Source: an uncultured Bacilli bacterium (GTDB lineage Bacteria; Bacillota_I; Bacilli_A; ML615J-28; CAG-313). Taken from it: DNA of 64,000 bases. The position numbers and the translations under genes were made by a program. Of this stretch, positions 60,182 to 64,000 are shown one piece after another; the first letter of the stretch is position 1; each line of letters opens with the position of its first letter. A model generated the notes under the pieces. That model did no database searches, was not told the DNA's origin, and saw only the letters and a list, made by a program, of their open reading frames with translations. The stretch lies in NCBI GenBank assembly GCA_934140285.1, contig CAKPBI010000010.1:1-64000 (forward strand), written 5' to 3'.

Positions 60182-60988
60182 ATGAAAACTTACGGAAAAA
60201 TAAATCTAACACTTAGAGTAATTAGAAAAAGGAATGATGGATATCATGATTTACAAATGATTAACACACGTATTTCTTTATATGATACAATTAAAATTAA
60301 AGAAACTAAAGGTGTTGATGAAGTATTGTACTATAATGCACCAAAGAATACAAATGGTGAAGATTTAGTCCTTAGGGTATTGCAAGAATTTAAAAAAAGA
60401 TATAGTATTGTAACAAAACATAAAATTGTAATTAAAAAAAATATACCATTTGGTGCAGGCCTTGGTGGGGTAAGCATGGATATTGCTGAAATATTAAATT
60501 ACATAAATATAAAGGAAAAATTATTTTTAAATAAATCAGAGTTAATAGATTTTTCTAAAATATATGGTGCAGATATACCATATGGGTTTTATAAAAATAC
60601 TTGTTTAGTTGAGGGAATAGGAGAAATAATAACCCCCATTGATATAGAAAATTTACCACATAAGTTGTTACTAATTAATCCTAATATATATATATCAACA
60701 AAAGCGGTTTTTGATAAAGTTTGTCAATACGATGCTGAATTGACTACTCACCAAATAATTAATAACATAAATGAATTAAATTTTTATAATTCTTTAGAAA
60801 AAGCATGTTTTATTATTGAGCCAAAAATAAACGAATTAAAGCAACAACTATCAAAATATGGACCATGCTTTATGTCTGGAAGTGGCTCATCGTTGATTTT
60901 AGTTCCTAATACAAAAATGACAGTTAGAAATATAAAAAAAGAACTTCCAAATTGTGAAGTAAAAAGCATTAAAATAATGAAAGGGTGA
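60182..60988 (+). CDS. ispE: 4-diphosphocytidyl-2-C-methyl-D-erythritol kinase
   Basis: A 268-residue GHMP kinase of the MEP isoprenoid pathway. It opens with KTYGKINLTLRVIRKRNDGY, the IspE substrate segment with the catalytic Lys. The GHMP glycine motif reads IPFGAGLGGVSMDIAE, departing from the usual GGGSSDAA. The C-terminal motif is FMSGSGSSLILV. Gene context (rsmA-yabG-ispE) supports the call. The unusual loop could mean altered kinetics rather than a different role. Confidence 0.86.
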   Translation: MKTYGKINLTLRVIRKRNDGYHDLQMINTRISLYDTIKIKETKGVDEVLYYNAPKNTNGEDLVLRVLQEFKKRYSIVTKHKIVIKKNIPFGAGLGGVSMDIAEILNYINIKEKLFLNKSELIDFSKIYGADIPYGFYKNTCLVEGIGEIITPIDIENLPHKLLLINPNIYISTKAVFDKVCQYDAELTTHQIINNINELNFYNSLEKACFIIEPKINELKQQLSKYGPCFMSGSGSSLILVPNTKMTVRNIKKELPNCEVKSIKIMKG

Positions 60989-60992
60989 AAAC

Positions 60993-61745
60993 ATGGAAAA
61001 CAATGAAATTAAAGAAACAAAAGTAGAAACTGAATTAATATCTGAATTTAGTCAAGAACTAGATTCAAATGATTTACTCAACTATAATATATATCGTTTA
61101 GAAAAACAAGCAAAGGGTCAATTGTTTACAAAAATTATAGGTTTATTTATTGTAATTTTAGGTGTATATTCTTTCTTTCAAATTCCTGAAGAAGGATTAA
61201 AAACAAGTGACATTATTACAAATTGCTTATTTATTGTATTAGGTTTGTTTTTTGCATTTGCTATGGGACCAATTAGTTTAGCTTTGCAAAAAAGAATATT
61301 GAAGAAAAAACTAACTAATAATTATCCAACTGTCATTATGAATGTAAAAGTCAGTGATGAAGGCATAAGCTTTGAGGTTCTTGAAGATGAACAAATTAGT
61401 GAAGCGGATGAACCAACAGAAAAAATTGAAACTGAATCAGAAGTAGAAAGTACTCAAGAAGAACAAATGGAAGAACCTCAAGAGAATATTGAAGAAAATA
61501 ACGAAGGAATTCAGGAGAATGCTGAAGAAAGCAATGAGGAAACTGAAAATAAAAGTCAAGCATTTACAGTTCCATGGGGCGGAATTCTAAATGTTGAAGA
61601 TAATAAGGCTTATCTATTTATTAATATAGTAGGTTATAGCCCTATGATAATAAAACAAAGTGCTTGCACTAATTTAGATGAAATTAAAGAATATATTAAA
61701 AACAAATTAGTTGATCAAAAAAGATACATTGAAAAAACTAAATAA
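60993..61745 (+). CDS. YcxB-like membrane protein with acidic insert
   Basis: A 250-residue protein. Two hydrophobic helices lie at about 48-65 and 75-100. A low-complexity Glu-rich segment follows (about 135-190). The C-terminal part (FTVPWGGILNVEDNKAYLFI, then the end) resembles the YcxB-like domain. The long acidic insert is unusual for that family. It starts 4 bp after ispE, so it is probably co-transcribed. Function unknown. Confidence 0.62.
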   Translation: MENNEIKETKVETELISEFSQELDSNDLLNYNIYRLEKQAKGQLFTKIIGLFIVILGVYSFFQIPEEGLKTSDIITNCLFIVLGLFFAFAMGPISLALQKRILKKKLTNNYPTVIMNVKVSDEGISFEVLEDEQISEADEPTEKIETESEVESTQEEQMEEPQENIEENNEGIQENAEESNEETENKSQAFTVPWGGILNVEDNKAYLFINIVGYSPMIIKQSACTNLDEIKEYIKNKLVDQKRYIEKTK

Positions 61746-61751
61746 GAAAAT

Positions 61752-61780
61752 GGCCACGAAAAAATCGTGGCCTTTATATA
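61752..61780 (+). terminator. Terminator after the YcxB-like gene
   Basis: A GC-rich 8-bp stem (GGCCACGA/TCGTGGCC) with a 5-base A loop is followed by TTTATATATTT. Confidence 0.82.
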
Positions 61781-61910
61781 TTTAGTAAAGACGAAAAAAT
61801 AATACACGCACATTATATCAAATTACTGATATTTGGAGATCGCCTTTACAATAATAGTATATTCAATTATATAATAAATATTCATAAAATAATAAAGTTT
61901 ACCATTTCGC

Positions 61911-61939
61911 TTTACGAAAACGTTTTCATATGATACAAT
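61911..61939 (+). promoter_or_regulatory. Promoter and cre-like operator of spoVG
   Basis: TTTACG is separated by 17 bases from TACAAT with an extended TGA. The spacer contains the perfect 12-bp palindrome GAAAACGTTTTC (61916-61927); extended to CGAAAACGTTTTCA it matches the CcpA cre consensus at 13 of 14 positions. A bound LacI-family regulator here would block the promoter. Confidence 0.62.
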
Positions 61940-61966
61940 GTTATTGTGAGAAAGAGGTGGAATTGT

Positions 61967-62227
61967 ATGAAAATAACGGATGTAAGAATTAGAAAGGTAG
62001 ATAGTCAGACCCGCTTAAAAGCAGTTGCTTCAATAACTATTGATGATGCATTTGCTATACATGAATTAAGAATTATTGAAGGGAAAAATGGTTTATTCGT
62101 TGCTATGCCAAGCAGAGAAAAAGCGGAAGGCGGATTTAGAGATATTGCCCATCCAATTAATTTAGAAACAAGAAGAACAATTGAAGGTATTGTATTAGAA
62201 AAATACAACAAGGAACAGTTCGAATAA
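61967..62227 (+). CDS. spoVG: Regulator SpoVG
   Basis: An 86-residue SpoVG protein. It opens with MKITDVRIRKVDSQTRLKAV and has the invariant core GKNGLFVAMPSREKAEGGFR then DIAHPIN. SpoVG binds nucleic acid and affects sporulation septation, and virulence genes in non-spore-formers. The ATG at 61967 follows AGAGGTGG; a GTG at 61946 lies upstream of that site. In Bacillus it lies just downstream of the rsmA-yabG-ispE block, as here. Confidence 0.96.
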   Translation: MKITDVRIRKVDSQTRLKAVASITIDDAFAIHELRIIEGKNGLFVAMPSREKAEGGFRDIAHPINLETRRTIEGIVLEKYNKEQFE

Positions 62228-62231
62228 TAGG

Positions 62232-62256
62232 TAGTGTTGAAAAACACTATTTTTTT
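62232..62256 (+). terminator. Terminator of spoVG
   Basis: A 7-bp stem (TAGTGTT/AACACTA) with a GAAA loop is followed by seven T residues. Confidence 0.85.
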
Positions 62257-62290
62257 AAACTTTATATGTGCAAAAAAAATAAAAATGGTG

Positions 62291-62296
62291 TATAAT
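62291..62296 (+). promoter_or_regulatory. -10 element of the transketolase promoter
   Basis: TATAAT lies 31 bases before the first transketolase gene, past the spoVG terminator. The -35 is weak (TGTGCA region). Confidence 0.5.
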
Positions 62297-62326
62297 AATA
62301 ATGAATATATTTACTTGAGGTGGACT

Positions 62327-63136
62327 ATGCAAAAAATTGCAAATGAAATTCGAGGATTAACGCTTAAATGTATTGCTTCACTTGGATCTGGGCATATAGG
62401 AGGAAGTTTTTCCATCGTTGATTTATTAACAGTGCTTTATTATAAAGAAATGAATATTGATCCAAAAAATCCAACAATGGAAGGTAGAGATAGATTAGTT
62501 GTATCCAAAGGACATGCAGGGCCTGCTGTATACGCTACTCTTGCACATAGAGGATATTTCCCAGAGTCAGAACTTTATACTTTAAACAAAATTCACACTA
62601 ATTTACCAAGCCATTGTGATATGAACAAGACTATAGGAATAGATATGACAACTGGTTCATTAGGACAAGGTTTATCTTGTGGAGTGGGAATGGCACTTGC
62701 CTCTAGAATTAAACAAGATGGATCGTTTACCTATGTAATTTTAGGAGATGGAGAACTTCAAGAAGGTCAAAATTTTGAAGCTATGGGGTTCGCTGGTATT
62801 CAAAAACTTGATCATTTAATTGTCTTCTTAGATAATAATGGGATGCAAATTGATGATTATACAAATAAACTTGTTTATGCAGATAAATACCAAGAAAAAT
62901 TTGAAAGTTTTGGATTTGATACTGTCGTGATAGATGGCCATAACTTTGATCAAATTATTTCATCTATAGAAAGGGCTAAAAAAACACCTGGAATGCCACA
63001 TGCTATTATTATGAATACAATTAAAGGCAAAGGAATTAGTTTTATAGAAAATGCTAAATTAGGCAATCATAGTATGCCAATCACTGCAGAACAACTTGAA
63101 ATGGGTTTAAAAGAATTAAACTTGGAGGATAAATAA
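62327..63136 (+). CDS. Transketolase, N-terminal subunit
   Basis: A subunit of about 269 residues of a split transketolase, carrying the thiamine-pyrophosphate domain. Motifs are SGHIGGSFSIVDLL, SKGHAGPAVYATL, MTTGSLGQGLSCGVG and the TPP signature LGDGELQEGQNFEAM with DNNGMQID. It transfers two-carbon units in the pentose phosphate pathway together with the next gene product. I chose ATG 62327 after GAGGTG; the open frame extends upstream through the spoVG terminator. Confidence 0.94.
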   Translation: MQKIANEIRGLTLKCIASLGSGHIGGSFSIVDLLTVLYYKEMNIDPKNPTMEGRDRLVVSKGHAGPAVYATLAHRGYFPESELYTLNKIHTNLPSHCDMNKTIGIDMTTGSLGQGLSCGVGMALASRIKQDGSFTYVILGDGELQEGQNFEAMGFAGIQKLDHLIVFLDNNGMQIDDYTNKLVYADKYQEKFESFGFDTVVIDGHNFDQIISSIERAKKTPGMPHAIIMNTIKGKGISFIENAKLGNHSMPITAEQLEMGLKELNLEDK

Positions 63137-63138
63137 TT

Positions 63139-64000
63139 ATGGAATTTCGACAAGTACTTGCTAATCAATTAAGTAAATTAATGAAATTAGATGAAACAAT
63201 ATGTATTTTAGATGCTGACTTAGCGAAACCTAATGGGACAGCTCCGCTATATAAAGAATTCCCAACACGCTGTTTTGATGTAGGAATAGCTGAAGCTAAT
63301 ATGGTGGGTGTAGCTGCGGGACTTGCAGCATCAGGTATGAAACCTAATGTATTTAGTTTTGCTCCATTTATTGCAAGAAGAGCATTAGATCAAATAATGA
63401 TATCTGTGTGCTATGCGAAACAAAATGTAAAACTTTGGGGAACTGATCCAGGAATTACCGCTGAAACAAATGGTGGTACGCATATGAGTTTTGAAGATGT
63501 TGGGGCCTTAAGAAGCATTCCAACAATGACTATATTTGATGTTGTAGATGATGTTCAATTATCACAAGCAGTGGAACAAATAGAGTCGTATAATGGACCA
63601 ATGTATATTAGAATGCCTAGAAAAACTAGACCGACAGTATTTGATGAAAATTATAAGTTTGAATTATTTAAGGCTGATGTTTTAAATAAAGGAACAGATA
63701 TAACAATTATTGCTTCTGGTATATTAGTATATGAAGCAAAAATGGCAATTGAAGAACTTAAGGAAAAAGGAATTAATGCTGAATTAATTAGTACAAATTT
63801 TATAAAACCTATTGACAAAGCAACGATTTTAGATTCTATTATGAAAACAAAAGTTGTTTTAACATGTGAAAATCATAACATTTTTGGTGGACTTCATAGT
63901 GCTATTTGTGAGTTAGCGTGTGAATATGCTCCAATGAAAGTATATGGTATAGGTATAGAAGATAAATTTGGACAAGTAGGAAAATACCAAGATTTACTTG
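63139..64000 (+). CDS. Transketolase, C-terminal subunit (runs off the window)
   Basis: An open frame from ATG 63139, two bases after the N-terminal subunit stop, reading through 287 codons to the window edge without a stop. It has the pyrimidine-binding domain (ILDADLAKPNGT, FDVGIAEANMVGVAAGLAAS, GGTHMSFEDVGALRSIPTMT) and the start of the C-terminal domain (TIIASGILVYEAKMAIEELK, TCENHNIFGGLHSAI). Together with the preceding gene it makes a full transketolase. GGAGG lies 10 bases upstream of the start. Confidence 0.93.
   Translation, partial: MEFRQVLANQLSKLMKLDETICILDADLAKPNGTAPLYKEFPTRCFDVGIAEANMVGVAAGLAASGMKPNVFSFAPFIARRALDQIMISVCYAKQNVKLWGTDPGITAETNGGTHMSFEDVGALRSIPTMTIFDVVDDVQLSQAVEQIESYNGPMYIRMPRKTRPTVFDENYKFELFKADVLNKGTDITIIASGILVYEAKMAIEELKEKGINAELISTNFIKPIDKATILDSIMKTKVVLTCENHNIFGGLHSAICELACEYAPMKVYGIGIEDKFGQVGKYQDLL

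Noticed and set aside
1..64000. Alternative genetic code (TGA as Trp) as in Mollicutes
   Set aside because: Trp positions in conserved proteins use TGG, and TGA ends full-length genes such as fhs, dnaX and yaaA.
1..64000. CRISPR arrays, insertion sequences, prophage, tRNA or rRNA genes
   Set aside because: No regularly spaced repeats, transposase or phage genes, cloverleaf sequences or rRNA segments were seen on reading both strands; a dedicated scan was not possible.

Overview
The window is a low-GC chromosomal segment centred on a replication origin. Trp is encoded by TGG, and TGA is used as a stop (for example at the ends of fhs, dnaX and yaaA), so the genetic code is standard. The gene set (rpmH-rnpA-yidC-jag-mnmE, dnaA-dnaN, yaaA-gyrB-gyrA, dnaX-ebfC-recR, RNA polymerase delta, T-box leaders) points to the Bacillota, most likely a very AT-rich member of class Bacilli near Erysipelotrichia or RF39-type lineages. 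That placement is inference. Six sporulation-associated genes (spoVT, cwlJ, gerQ, bofA, yabG, spoVG) suggest a spore-former or a recent descendant of one, so this is not a classical wall-less Mollicute.

Layout. Left of about 29.7 kb most genes are on the minus strand and right of it most are on the plus strand, as expected when replication starts between dnaA and rpmH. DnaA boxes sit at 29755-29821 upstream of dnaA. A second pair followed by a DnaA-trio-like repeat lies in the dnaA-dnaN gap (28270-28303). The left arm, reading away from the origin, holds dnaA, dnaN, a plus-strand RHH-ParA operon behind a 1.3 kb AT-rich non-coding region, yaaA-gyrB-gyrA without recF between yaaA and gyrB, serS with a T-box, small zinc-ribbon membrane proteins, HIT, GDPD, cwlJ-gerQ, a CopZ-like Fe-S protein, ppa, fhs-folD-pth-mfd-spoVT, degV-fba, and a glycosyltransferase next to a large secreted phosphodiester glycosidase.

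The right arm holds a membrane-anchored protein of unknown function, rpmH-rnpA-yidC-jag, mnmE, asnS with a T-box, a NfeD/SPFH operon, a Na/Pi-cotransporter-like protein, and dnaX-ebfC-recR, where DnaX carries a coiled-coil insert of about 430 residues. Next comes a sugar-type ABC importer followed by a nuclease lipoprotein and a giant OB-fold lipoprotein, then two tandem NrnA-like phosphoesterases with surE. The arm ends with bofA, a DUF1934 protein, rpoE, rsmA-yabG-ispE, spoVG and a split transketolase that runs off the end.

The observations most worth a second look are: (1) the origin-proximal ParA plus ribbon-helix-helix pair with four alternating CAATATT heptads at its promoter and a dyad-rich AT-rich region upstream; (2) a putative nucleic-acid capture, cleavage, import and catabolism locus at 45.5-57.2 kb; (3) the oversized coiled-coil DnaX; (4) a set of AAACA/TGTTT dyads upstream of the gyrase operon promoter. 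No tRNA, rRNA, CRISPR array, insertion sequence or prophage was recognised.
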